In this document: in pieces, positions 1 to 7,097 of the stretch
Layout: the number at the start of each line of letters is the position of its first letter
How positions within the stretch are numbered: the first letter of the stretch is position 1
Program-made: the position numbers and the translations under genes
Source of the DNA: Candidatus Dojkabacteria bacterium UBA3081
GTDB lineage: Bacteria; Patescibacteriota; Dojkabacteria; SC72
Direction: 5' to 3'
NCBI GenBank assembly: GCA_002366615.1
Contig: DFBL01000042.1
Coordinates: forward strand, 5,981 to 18,867
DNA: 12,887 bases
The notes under the pieces: generated by a model
What the model saw: the letters and a program-made list of their open reading frames with translations, nothing else
Told to the model about the DNA's origin: nothing
The model's database searches: none

Positions 1-36
1 TTTTTTCCTTTATATTAAATTTCTACTCTTCCCCTA

Positions 37-621
37 CTATCTAGAAGTAAATCTTTTTAAGTCTTCATTTTTCGTATCTATCCTCTTAACTGAATCTTGG
101 AGATTGTCAAAGAGTCTTCCAGCATTATACTTTTCCTTCCTAGAACCTTTACAATTCATATCTAGGTATTCACTTACATTCTCTTTGGTAAGATCAATCG
201 GCATTTGCCTTATTCTTTCTGGATTAATATCTTCAATTTCTTCTGTGAGTTCTTCAAGAATGGAAACATAAATCTGAAGTGTATCTGGGTCTTCTCTTTC
301 TTTCGTAGTCCTAGCATCCCTTTCGGTATAGCGTTCCTTTTTATGTTTAATCTCAACAATACCCATCTCTAAATCCTGTCTAGAATCTCCATATGGGACA
401 CCACTCAACGTAAAAGGGGTCATCATTTCTGTAAATATTTTCTTATACTCACTCCAACTCGAATCTATAGATACATCCAATCTACTCTGGGGGTTTACGT
501 CACATAGGGCGGACAAAACTGTTAGTATAGCAGAATTGTGTATCTCTTCACGAAATTTTTCCTTATTCTTTTTCCTTTCCAAATCACTGAAAAATTCCTC
601 TGTTTGTTCTTTGGTAGTCAT
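37..621 (-). CDS. Hypothetical soluble charged protein, 194 aa
   Basis: I do not recognise this family. The protein is very rich in Glu, Lys, Arg and Asp, has no signal peptide or membrane segment, and looks mostly helical. The N-terminal 30 residues are strongly charged (FFSDLERKKNKEKFREEI). A mixed central part contains the only non-polar stretches (AILTVLSALC and MMTPFTLSGVPYG). The C-terminal half alternates acidic and basic helices. It has only two Cys, too few for a zinc site. It starts with ATG and has no evident Shine-Dalgarno upstream (the minus strand reads TTACATATTT before ATG). It is the last gene of the minus-strand series, 48 bases after another unknown gene, so the two may be cotranscribed. 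The long codon-consistent frame and tight spacing support a real gene; function is unknown. Confidence 0.75.
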   Translation of the reverse strand: MTTKEQTEEFFSDLERKKNKEKFREEIHNSAILTVLSALCDVNPQSRLDVSIDSSWSEYKKIFTEMMTPFTLSGVPYGDSRQDLEMGIVEIKHKKERYTERDARTTKEREDPDTLQIYVSILEELTEEIEDINPERIRQMPIDLTKENVSEYLDMNCKGSRKEKYNAGRLFDNLQDSVKRIDTKNEDLKRFTSR

Positions 622-669
622 AAATATGTAAATAATATATTAATTAGTTGTGGCAATTTTTGCGCAAAC

Positions 670-1239
670 TTATCTATTTCTCTCCTGACACTCTACAAGT
701 AGATTATAGTAATTATCAAAAGCTTTAATCATCTCGCTATCCTCCCCCACCATATATGCATCCTGCATTTCTAATCTTGAAATATAAAAGGGAATCCTTT
801 CTAATTCCTCAGAGGTCAACGCAAACCCACCAAATGAAAGCTTTCTCTGCTCTGCAGAAACATTTATCTGAAAAGCAACCCCCTCCTGTGGAATCTCTGA
901 TTCATCTTCATCTAACACTACTTCTGTTATCCTAACTGCCCAAATCTGTACTACCTCAGCCTCCAGTTCTTTCTCACCAATCCTGATAACTCGAGAGCAA
1001 TTTGAAAAAATCTTCCTATTTAAATCATTATACGTGTCAACACTATCTCTTGATTTCCAATCAATAGGTTTATGTAATAGGACTGCTTTTGGATTATTTA
1101 AAGTCTTTTCGGAGATATCAAAAAAGGTCTCTCCAAAATGAGTATGTAATTCTTTATCGATGGTAGATAATTCTTCTTCCTTGTTTATTCTATTAAATTT
1201 CGATTCTAAAAAGGAATCAAACTCACTTTCTGTTACCAT
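670..1239 (-). CDS. Hypothetical soluble protein, 189 aa
   Basis: Family not recognised. It is a soluble acidic protein without signal peptide or transmembrane segment. The N-terminal third is helical and charged. The middle (about residues 85-140) looks like alternating beta strands (RVIRIGEKELEAEVVQIWAV, then VAFQINVS and KLSFGGFAL), which suggests a compact alpha/beta domain. The C-terminus is helical. ATG at 1239 is the first in frame. No Shine-Dalgarno is visible, but a good extended -10 promoter (TGATATAAT) lies about 30 bases upstream, after the ruvC stop. So this gene probably begins its own short unit, followed 48 bases later by the 194-aa unknown. No motif pointing to an enzyme is visible. 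Confidence 0.75.
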   Translation of the reverse strand: MVTESEFDSFLESKFNRINKEEELSTIDKELHTHFGETFFDISEKTLNNPKAVLLHKPIDWKSRDSVDTYNDLNRKIFSNCSRVIRIGEKELEAEVVQIWAVRITEVVLDEDESEIPQEGVAFQINVSAEQRKLSFGGFALTSEELERIPFYISRLEMQDAYMVGEDSEMIKAFDNYYNLLVECQERNR

Positions 1240-1268
1240 GACAAAGAGAGCATTAAATAAATTGGTCG

Positions 1269-1297
1269 ATTATATCATGACCTATAACTCATTTCTA
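1269..1297 (-). promoter_or_regulatory. Predicted promoter for the 189-aa gene
   Basis: On the minus strand a perfect -10 TATAAT (1269-1274) is preceded by TGA, giving the extended -10 TGATATAAT. A weak -35 TAGAAA (1292-1297) lies 17 bases upstream and overlaps the ruvC stop codon. The predicted transcript start is about 23 bases before the ATG at 1239. Confidence 0.55.
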
Positions 1298-1765
1298 TAC
1301 CAACCTATTCGTTGCTATCGCAATAGCTATTGCATCTGCAGCATCATCTGGTTTAGGGATACTATCTAGCTTACAAAACCTCATAACATTCTCCTGAACC
1401 TGTCTCTTATCAGCTTTCCCATATCCAGTAACAGCACTCTTAACTTGTAAAGGAGAAAATTCTTTAATAGGGATATTACTATTTTCAAATACTAAAAGTA
1501 CTACTCCCCTAGCCTCTCCTACAGATATAGCTGTCTTAGCATTATTGTAAAACAACAAAGTCTCTACACCTGCATATTCAGGCTTAAATTTCTTAACCAA
1601 GGAATTCATATCTTTATATATCTCAGAAAGCCTCTGAGACACTGTAAGACCCTTAGGAGTGGTAATAGCACCATAGTCAATAGGGATAGGATTCCCATCC
1701 TTATCAAAATCTACAACAGCCCATCCTGTTATAGCTAATCCTGGATCAATACCTAATATTCTCAT
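1295..1765 (-). CDS. ruvC: Holliday junction resolvase RuvC
   Basis: RuvC is the endonuclease that cleaves Holliday junctions symmetrically as a dimer, with RuvAB, during recombinational repair. All four acidic catalytic positions are present when numbered from the ATG at 1765: D7 in RILGIDPG, E68 in GVETLLF, and D141 and D144 in PDDAADA, matching the E. coli D7/E66/D138/D141 pattern. The basic segment VTGYGKADKRQV (112-123) is also typical. At 156 aa it is slightly short but complete. An in-frame GTG at 1780 would add five residues (VLQYS), but family members begin at MRILGIDPG. A possible extended -10 (TGTTACAAT) overlaps that GTG, so I chose the ATG. ruvA and ruvB are not next to it. yebC, its usual neighbour, lies upstream across one unknown gene. 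Confidence 0.95.
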   Translation of the reverse strand: MRILGIDPGLAITGWAVVDFDKDGNPIPIDYGAITTPKGLTVSQRLSEIYKDMNSLVKKFKPEYAGVETLLFYNNAKTAISVGEARGVVLLVFENSNIPIKEFSPLQVKSAVTGYGKADKRQVQENVMRFCKLDSIPKPDDAADAIAIAIATNRLV

Positions 1766-1770
1766 ACTGT

Positions 1771-1779
1771 ATTGTAACA
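1771..1779 (-). promoter_or_regulatory. Possible extended -10 element immediately before ruvC
   Basis: The minus strand reads TGT-TACAAT (-10 at 1771-1776), only five bases before the ruvC ATG at 1765. If used, the transcript would start at or next to the ATG, giving a leaderless message and excluding the GTG at 1780. No convincing -35 lies 17 bases upstream. Confidence 0.25.
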
Positions 1780-1810
1780 CATCCAGAATTAATCAAAATT
1801 AATACTTTCC

Positions 1811-2443
1811 CTATCGAATATCTCTATTAAATGGGCTCTCATTAATTAGCTCTATTATCTCATCTCTTTCCTCAGAAGGAACATCTATATATACCGGAGT
1901 ATATACTCTTGAAAAAGACCTACCCCCTTCATCTGTTTTATTCTGTATAAATGGAATATCTATAGGAAGACCTTTTTCTATACTATCTCTAAAAAATCCG
2001 TAAGGATGAATATATTCACTAATATATAGACTGTAAGGAGGATGATTATTTTGTAAGCCAATTTGCTTTATTTTCTCACTCTCAAGTAGTGCCATTATCA
2101 TCAGTTGCTTTGTGGACTCTAACTGATATACTTGGAAGTCACTAATATATGCTTTCCTTACCAACCATAATCTCTCAAGTTCAAGTTCTCTCATTACCTT
2201 AAGATACGTCTCATTCTCATTAATTTTGTATCCTATCTCTTTTTGTACATCCTCTTTCATTTTTCTTTGCTCTTTAAACAATACCAACTCTTCAAGTTCA
2301 TCAATACCCCCCAGTCCTCTTTTCTGTAGAATCAAATCTCCCCTACTTTTCTCCATCTCTAAAAGCAATTTAATCCTCTTATACACAGGCTCTCTTAATT
2401 TTTCTAACTCAGGGTTATATGTATACTTGGAGTATTTTTCCAT
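1811..2443 (-). CDS. Hypothetical protein between yebC and ruvC, 210 aa
   Basis: I do not recognise this family. The first 125 residues are long, charged, Leu/Glu/Lys-rich helices (ELEKLREPVYKRIKLLLEME, then about 46-120) likely to form a helical bundle or coiled coil. The last 85 residues are different, with aromatic and proline-rich stretches (NNHPPYSLYISEYIHPYGFF, then PIDIPFIQNKTDEGGRSF and VYTPVYIDVPSEERDE). There is no membrane segment or signal peptide and there are no Cys residues. It starts with ATG and no Shine-Dalgarno is seen. It has its own candidate promoter about 45 bases upstream, overlapping a 15-base palindrome. Its position between yebC and ruvC hints at a DNA-repair or translation-linked role, by neighbourhood only. 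Confidence 0.8.
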   Translation of the reverse strand: MEKYSKYTYNPELEKLREPVYKRIKLLLEMEKSRGDLILQKRGLGGIDELEELVLFKEQRKMKEDVQKEIGYKINENETYLKVMRELELERLWLVRKAYISDFQVYQLESTKQLMIMALLESEKIKQIGLQNNHPPYSLYISEYIHPYGFFRDSIEKGLPIDIPFIQNKTDEGGRSFSRVYTPVYIDVPSEERDEIIELINESPFNRDIR

Positions 2444-2481
2444 CTATATAATAAATAATAAATTATGATTGAGCAGTAATA

Positions 2482-2496
2482 ATATACGGAGTATAT
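2482..2496. promoter_or_regulatory. 15-bp palindrome overlapping a -10 element, possible operator
   Basis: ATATAC-GGA-GTATAT is a perfect inverted repeat with 6-bp arms and a 3-bp centre. It lies in the gap between yebC and the 210-aa unknown gene and covers the predicted -10 of the latter, as a repressor site would. It could also be chance in AT-rich DNA. Confidence 0.25.
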
Positions 2497-2518
2497 CAAA
2501 TCTATAAATTAGATTCTA
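2490..2518 (-). promoter_or_regulatory. Predicted promoter for the 210-aa gene
   Basis: The minus strand carries the extended -10 TGA-TATACT (-10 at 2490-2495) with a weak -35 TAGAAT (2513-2518) at 17-base spacing, upstream of the ATG at 2443. The spacing and both hexamers resemble the promoter before the 189-aa gene. Confidence 0.4.
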
Positions 2519-2530
2519 CAGAATTAAGAT

Positions 2531-3310
2531 TTACTCCAAATCTGTCCAAACATTTTGGACATCATCCATTTCCTCTATTCTCTCTATTGCATTCTCTACT
2601 TTCTTTAATTCCTTTTCATCTAATTTCTTTTTCATCTTAGCCTCTTTAATTATCTCAGCCTCCTCTATTACATAACCCAACTTAGATATCTCATTCCTTA
2701 CCTTACTAAGTAAACTATATGGAGTATATACCTCTATACCCTCTACACCCTCTATATCTATTCCCCTTATATCTTCTATCCCCTCAATATCCATTATAGT
2801 CATCATTACCTCATCCCTATCATCCTTTACATATTTATCCTCTGCCCCAAACTTTTTTCCTTTCTCCATATGTCCACTTTTAACAACTATGTATCCTCTT
2901 GTATCAAAATTCCATGATACAGAACCACTCTCCCCAAGACTACCCCCAATTCCCTCAAAAAGCTTTCTTAAATCAGCAACCGTTCTATTCTTGTTATCTG
3001 TAAGAACATCAACAATCATCTGAACCTTACAAGGTCCAAATCCTTCATATGTCGCTTCTTCGAAAGTGACCCCATCAATTCCCTCTCCTGTTCCCTTGGC
3101 TATTGCTTTTTCAATATTATCAATAGGGAAACCTTCTCTTTTGGCTTTTTCAACATACAACCTTAGATTGGGATTCATATTAGAATCTCCCCCACCCTGT
3201 TTAGCAGCATGCGTTATCTGTGCAGAGAGCTTAGAAAAAATCTTACCTTTCTTAGCATCATTGGCTGCCTTTTTATGTTTTATTGTAGACCATTTTGAAT
3301 GTCCTGACAT
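2531..3310 (-). CDS. yebC: YebC/PmpR-family protein
   Basis: This is a member of the YebC/PmpR/TACO1 family. Members have been reported as DNA-binding regulators and, more recently, as ribosome-associated factors that relieve stalling at proline stretches. The N-terminus MSGHSKWSTIKHKKAANDAK is diagnostic, followed by FSKLSAQI, GFPIDNIEKAIAKG (60-73) and the YEGFGP motif (88-93). The C-terminal MDDVQNVW (248-255) is also typical. At 259 aa it is slightly longer than the usual 240-250. The extra length is an Ile-Glu-Gly-rich segment at about 175-193 just before IEVYTP. ATG at 3310 is fixed by the conserved N-terminus. No Shine-Dalgarno is visible. It follows the large ATPase gene after 99 bases and has its own candidate promoter. 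yebC near ruvC is a common bacterial arrangement. Confidence 0.95.
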   Translation of the reverse strand: MSGHSKWSTIKHKKAANDAKKGKIFSKLSAQITHAAKQGGGDSNMNPNLRLYVEKAKREGFPIDNIEKAIAKGTGEGIDGVTFEEATYEGFGPCKVQMIVDVLTDNKNRTVADLRKLFEGIGGSLGESGSVSWNFDTRGYIVVKSGHMEKGKKFGAEDKYVKDDRDEVMMTIMDIEGIEDIRGIDIEGVEGIEVYTPYSLLSKVRNEISKLGYVIEEAEIIKEAKMKKKLDEKELKKVENAIERIEEMDDVQNVWTDLE

Positions 3311-3343
3311 ATATACTTAAACCAAACATCTTATCTCATCGAT

Positions 3344-3372
3344 ATTCTATCACTTTGTTTACTTTGAGAAAA
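3344..3372 (-). promoter_or_regulatory. Predicted promoter for yebC
   Basis: In the 99-base gap upstream of yebC the minus strand has TGA-TAGAAT (-10 at 3344-3349), an extended -10. The -35 at 17-base spacing is poor (TTTTCT, 3367-3372). The predicted start is about 27 bases before the ATG. Confidence 0.4.
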
Positions 3373-3409
3373 GGAAAAACCTAATACCCTTAATACTTTC
3401 TTGCCAACC

Positions 3410-5857
3410 CTATTCTTTTGAATCCTTTTTAGGTTTTATAGATCTATTCCCATGATCACTGTATTTTTGATTACTCCATCTATTTATCTTGTCCTCTATA
3501 ATCTCTCTGGGGGTACCATACTTCTCTCTTGAATGAGCTATCACTTCATCTCTAAGTCCAAAAGGTTTAAATCTTGGAGGAAGTGAACGTGCACTAAATG
3601 GAACAGATGTCATTCCATCAACACACAGTTTAATATACATGGAGTGAGCATCTAAAGAAACCATATCTTCTGCAGTAACATTAGGAGCAAATTCTTTTTC
3701 AAGTATTGAAGCATCTGATTGGCTTACTACAAATGAACCCAAAGTCCCAACATTACCAAATATGGCTTGCCTTACCGTTAAACTTAATTGATCAATATAT
3801 TGATTAGTCATACATAGATCTAATCTAAATTTTCTAGCCTCTGACAAAATCTTAGCAAAAGAGTCTGTAGCGAAATTCTGAAATTCATCTACAAAAAGAT
3901 AGAAGTCATTTCTCTGGTCGGAGGGCATATCCACTCTCTTCAAAGCAGTTGATTGTAAACGAGTAATTATCATTCCTCCAAGTAAAGAAGCTGTTTCCTC
4001 TCCTAATCTTCCCTGTGCTAAATTAACAAGCAGAATCTTTTTGTTATCCATTATATCTCTTAAATCTATTGTTGATTTAACCTGTCCAACAATATTTCTA
4101 GTAACTGCAGAAGAGATAAATCTACCTACTTTATTTTGTATTGGAGAAAGAGACTCAGAAATTAATCTCTGATTTTGAGACATTTGAGCGTACTCATCCT
4201 CCCAGAACTTTACTAATATGGGATCCTTAACCTGTTTAAGTATGAATTTACGGTAGTTCTTGTCCATTAGAATCCTTGTTACTGAAAGCAGGGTTGTCCC
4301 CTGTGCTTCTAGGGCTGTAGCTACTGTATTAGTAAGAATATATTGAAGTCTTGGACCCCAAGATTCAAACTGCTTTTTAAAGACCTCCACAACACCATCA
4401 GCTAGTAAATCTCTCTGTCTTATATCATCTAGTTCAAGCAGATTAAATCCTACAGGATACTCCGTGTCTGTAGGATTTAAATATATTACATCTTTAATTC
4501 TTTCCTGGGGTATGAAATCTAACAATTCTTCTACTAACTCTCCATGAGGATCTATTATACAAGCTCCATCACCTCTTAGAATATCTGATATAAACATATT
4601 CTTAAAGACAGTAGACTTACCTACTCCAGTCTTTCCTAAAAGGTAGAAATGTTTTCTTCTATCCTCTTTCTTAATGCCAAACTCAAATCTTGCCCCCCTG
4701 TAGTCTGTTTCTGCAAATACAGTAACACCCCTTTCACCATTTTTGGGTAGATTCATAGGTGGTTCAATCCTTTTAGATCTACTCCACGCTATATTAGGTG
4801 TCTCTACAGATATATTAGGCATATGATATAGAGATGCTAACTCTTCTATATTTAATATATCTACAATATCAGATGATAGATATCTTTTGAGGTAATCCTC
4901 ATATATTTCTTTACCACTTTTTTGAGGTTTAGAATGAACAAATGTATTAAGGTGTGCTGTTGTAAACTGCTTGAAACTTGCAACAACATCTCTTAATATT
5001 TGCTCAGACACTATCTGAGTTGGTGCTTTGGTTACTATCCTTATAGCAACTTCAAATCCTAATTTAAGCATCTTGTTCTCTATTTCAGCTAACTCTTCTT
5101 CCTGACCAGGTTCTAATTTAACAACTTCTTTCTTTGGTACACTCGTCCCATCAGTATTAGCTAGTGAGTCTCCTACCCCACTCATTAAGTTACTTAGTTG
5201 GTACCAAAATCCCTTAGAATATGGATCTTTCCCTTCCCTAATTGAAGTAATATATTCTTTAGAATTGCTCTGCCAGTAGTTAGATACAGGTCTAACTAAA
5301 ATTTGTAACCAGGCATACTGTCCTCTTTTCAAATCAGAAATAGCTCCTGTGATGGCAGCAAGAGGGTCTACTTCGAAATTTCTAAAAGTCTTAATGGGGA
5401 ATATGTAATCCTTTTCAAATTCTACTTGGCCGGTTGTAACAAAGAGCCTCGTCTCTTCCTCTCTCTTTTGGGTATAGTCTTTGACATATTTAATATCAGC
5501 ATTGGGATACTGAGCATATATTTGGCCTTCTACAAACTTAGCAAGATGTTTAGGAACTACACTGTAAAATTTAATCCCCTCATCACCACTAGAGGCAATC
5601 TCAAAACTTATTAAATCCAATGATTTAATTGAACCTCCCAGTATCCCATGTATAGAGGCAAACATCTGTTCTGCAGCCAAGGGAGTCCTATCATTCTCTC
5701 TTGGAACAAGAATTTGCATTACAACAGGACTTCTAACTTCCTCTGATATATCTATATCTTGAGAACCTTTTTTAAACAGAGAAAACAAAGCAACAAAGGC
5801 TAAAACTACAAACAAAATTACTAATATTGCGATTACTATTCCCATATGTATATTCAT
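3410..5857 (-). CDS. Membrane-anchored TraG/VirD4/HerA-like ATPase, 815 aa
   Basis: This is a P-loop ATPase of the type IV secretion coupling-protein/HerA superfamily, members of which pump DNA or protein through membranes. One transmembrane helix lies at about residues 5-27 (IVIAILVILFVVLAFVALF). A roughly 350-residue N-terminal domain of unknown role follows. The motor then has Walker A LGKTGVGKST (407-416, K414), IIDPHGELVEELL (434-446) and Walker B YLFVDEFQNFAT (653-664, D657/E658). LCMTNQYIDQL (681-691) is the usual segment after Walker B. The charged tail (from about 780) is probably cytoplasmic. The start is ATG at 5857 with a possible AGGG four bases upstream; a second ATG at codon 5 is possible. 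No VirB4-like, pilin or relaxase genes are nearby, so the substrate cannot be told. Similar lone ATPases occur in Patescibacteria genomes (from memory). It follows the LytR_C gene after 31 bases and is probably cotranscribed with it. Confidence 0.85.
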   Translation of the reverse strand: MNIHMGIVIAILVILFVVLAFVALFSLFKKGSQDIDISEEVRSPVVMQILVPRENDRTPLAAEQMFASIHGILGGSIKSLDLISFEIASSGDEGIKFYSVVPKHLAKFVEGQIYAQYPNADIKYVKDYTQKREEETRLFVTTGQVEFEKDYIFPIKTFRNFEVDPLAAITGAISDLKRGQYAWLQILVRPVSNYWQSNSKEYITSIREGKDPYSKGFWYQLSNLMSGVGDSLANTDGTSVPKKEVVKLEPGQEEELAEIENKMLKLGFEVAIRIVTKAPTQIVSEQILRDVVASFKQFTTAHLNTFVHSKPQKSGKEIYEDYLKRYLSSDIVDILNIEELASLYHMPNISVETPNIAWSRSKRIEPPMNLPKNGERGVTVFAETDYRGARFEFGIKKEDRRKHFYLLGKTGVGKSTVFKNMFISDILRGDGACIIDPHGELVEELLDFIPQERIKDVIYLNPTDTEYPVGFNLLELDDIRQRDLLADGVVEVFKKQFESWGPRLQYILTNTVATALEAQGTTLLSVTRILMDKNYRKFILKQVKDPILVKFWEDEYAQMSQNQRLISESLSPIQNKVGRFISSAVTRNIVGQVKSTIDLRDIMDNKKILLVNLAQGRLGEETASLLGGMIITRLQSTALKRVDMPSDQRNDFYLFVDEFQNFATDSFAKILSEARKFRLDLCMTNQYIDQLSLTVRQAIFGNVGTLGSFVVSQSDASILEKEFAPNVTAEDMVSLDAHSMYIKLCVDGMTSVPFSARSLPPRFKPFGLRDEVIAHSREKYGTPREIIEDKINRWSNQKYSDHGNRSIKPKKDSKE

Positions 5858-5888
5858 TTTACCCTAGAAAGAGAATATTTAGAAGGGA

Positions 5889-7094
5889 TTAAAAAGAGTA
5901 AGCGGTAGGAATATCTTTCCCTAGGATTATAACTATATCGCCAGTTGTCATAAAGGAGGGCCTCCCCTCTACTATTTCCTGACTTCCTGGAAATAGCTCT
6001 AATATTATCTCCAAAGAGTTAGAGAAATTTTCAGGATTAGATACAAAAATTTGTGTTCTTTCTTGCACAGATGGTGCATTATCATACCTAACAACTTCAC
6101 ACCCACTATTTCTAATTCTTCTGGCATATTGAGATGCATAACCCGATAATTCACTCCCGTTATATACCTCTACTCTTACCCTTTCTTTTTCTAAGTCTCT
6201 GTCGATAATGGTATTAACAAATTCTCTCCAAATTTGATCATACTTGGAGATATCTAAATAGTTTGAAACTCCTATCCCCGCTACATTAACCTCTTGAGAA
6301 AGATACTGTGTACTAGACAAATCTATTAGGTAAGGTCTGAAATTTAAGATACTTTGTTGCACCTGTCTAAGTTGAATTGCAGTATTTGCAATTGTTCCGT
6401 AGGAAGAATATATGACAATATCTAAATCCTTAAATTTAGCTGATGAAGTTAACAGATTCATCCAACTCAATTTAGATACAAATGTATTTAAAAAGAATCC
6501 TTCTTCTGATACATCAAACCCATTAACATAGTACTGAGCATATACAGAGCTTGTATTTGTTTGCCCAAGTTTATCTATAAAGATTTGAGTAGCAGGAGCA
6601 GTAAACCAAATATAGTTATCAATATTTCCTCCTAAAAGCTGCTCAAATTGCCATACTGCATACTCATAGCCTCTGCCCTCTTGAAGAAAATCTCCTGCAT
6701 ACCTTAAGGTTGATATTGATATTGGACTGCTGAAATCTTCTTCAACACCTTGATACTCTATCCAATTAGGAAGATATACTAAAACTGCAGAGCCTTTCTC
6801 TTTGTTTTCAGCGTATAGGTATGCACTTTTAATCCTCTCTTTCTCATTATATTCCTCTTCGAAAACAATCAAGGTTTTTTCCAAAGCATCTTTTTTGTTA
6901 GATAGAAGATAGTATTCTGCGTTATTATCTCTTAATATATTTTGACTACTTATATTCCCAAAACTAATATACATATATACTCCGTACATTAGTGCTACTA
7001 GCAAAAGAAACAAAATAACTAACTTAATAGGAGATACTTTTCTACTCCTTTTCTCTTTCCTCCCTCTTTTGTATATATGTCTTCTCCTATTCAT
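5889..7094 (-). CDS. Single-pass LytR_C-domain protein with LCP-like region lacking catalytic motif
   Basis: A basic cytoplasmic N-terminus (RRRHIYKRGRKEKRSRK) precedes one transmembrane helix at about 23-43, so the bulk should lie outside the membrane. The C-terminal domain (about 304-394) fits the LytR_C family: VRVEVYNGSELSGYASQYA, RNSGCEVVRYD, TQIFVSN and a final GDIVIILGKD. The middle (about 60-180) resembles LytR-CpsA-Psr (LCP) phosphotransferases in layout: GSAVLVYLPNWIEY where LCP proteins have the SIPRD motif, then YEYAVWQFEQLLGGNIDNYI, which matches the conserved region before the LCP core helix. The Arg and Asp of the SIPRD motif are absent. LCP enzymes attach polymers to peptidoglycan; this one is probably a binding or scaffold protein at the cell envelope. 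It starts three bases after the rluD stop and lies just upstream of the membrane ATPase. Confidence 0.75.
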   Translation of the reverse strand: MNRRRHIYKRGRKEKRSRKVSPIKLVILFLLLVALMYGVYMYISFGNISSQNILRDNNAEYYLLSNKKDALEKTLIVFEEEYNEKERIKSAYLYAENKEKGSAVLVYLPNWIEYQGVEEDFSSPISISTLRYAGDFLQEGRGYEYAVWQFEQLLGGNIDNYIWFTAPATQIFIDKLGQTNTSSVYAQYYVNGFDVSEEGFFLNTFVSKLSWMNLLTSSAKFKDLDIVIYSSYGTIANTAIQLRQVQQSILNFRPYLIDLSSTQYLSQEVNVAGIGVSNYLDISKYDQIWREFVNTIIDRDLEKERVRVEVYNGSELSGYASQYARRIRNSGCEVVRYDNAPSVQERTQIFVSNPENFSNSLEIILELFPGSQEIVEGRPSFMTTGDIVIILGKDIPTAYSF

Positions 7095-7097
7095 TTT

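Noticed and set aside
12..36. Possible terminator after the 194-aa gene
   Set aside because: No stem with adequate pairing is visible in the 36 bases left before the window edge.
658..667. TTTGCGCAAA palindrome between the two unknown genes
   Set aside because: A ten-base palindrome without loop or T-run on the transcribed strand. It is not a terminator and I see no matching copy elsewhere.
1160..1369. Plus-strand 69-aa frame spanning the ruvC end and the 189-aa gene start
   Set aside because: It overlaps two better-supported genes on the opposite strand and covers a predicted promoter. No family features.
1766..1780. GTG start five codons upstream of the ruvC ATG
   Set aside because: RuvC proteins begin at MRILGIDPG, the extension VLQYS has no counterpart, and the GTG region overlaps a possible -10 element.
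1895..1908. Repeated GGAGTATATA-type string (also near 2487, 2721 and 6970), including GAGTATATACTC
   Set aside because: Three of the four copies lie in coding sequence and are explained by Val-Tyr-Thr-Pro or Tyr-Gly-Val-Tyr codons. Not a dispersed repeat.
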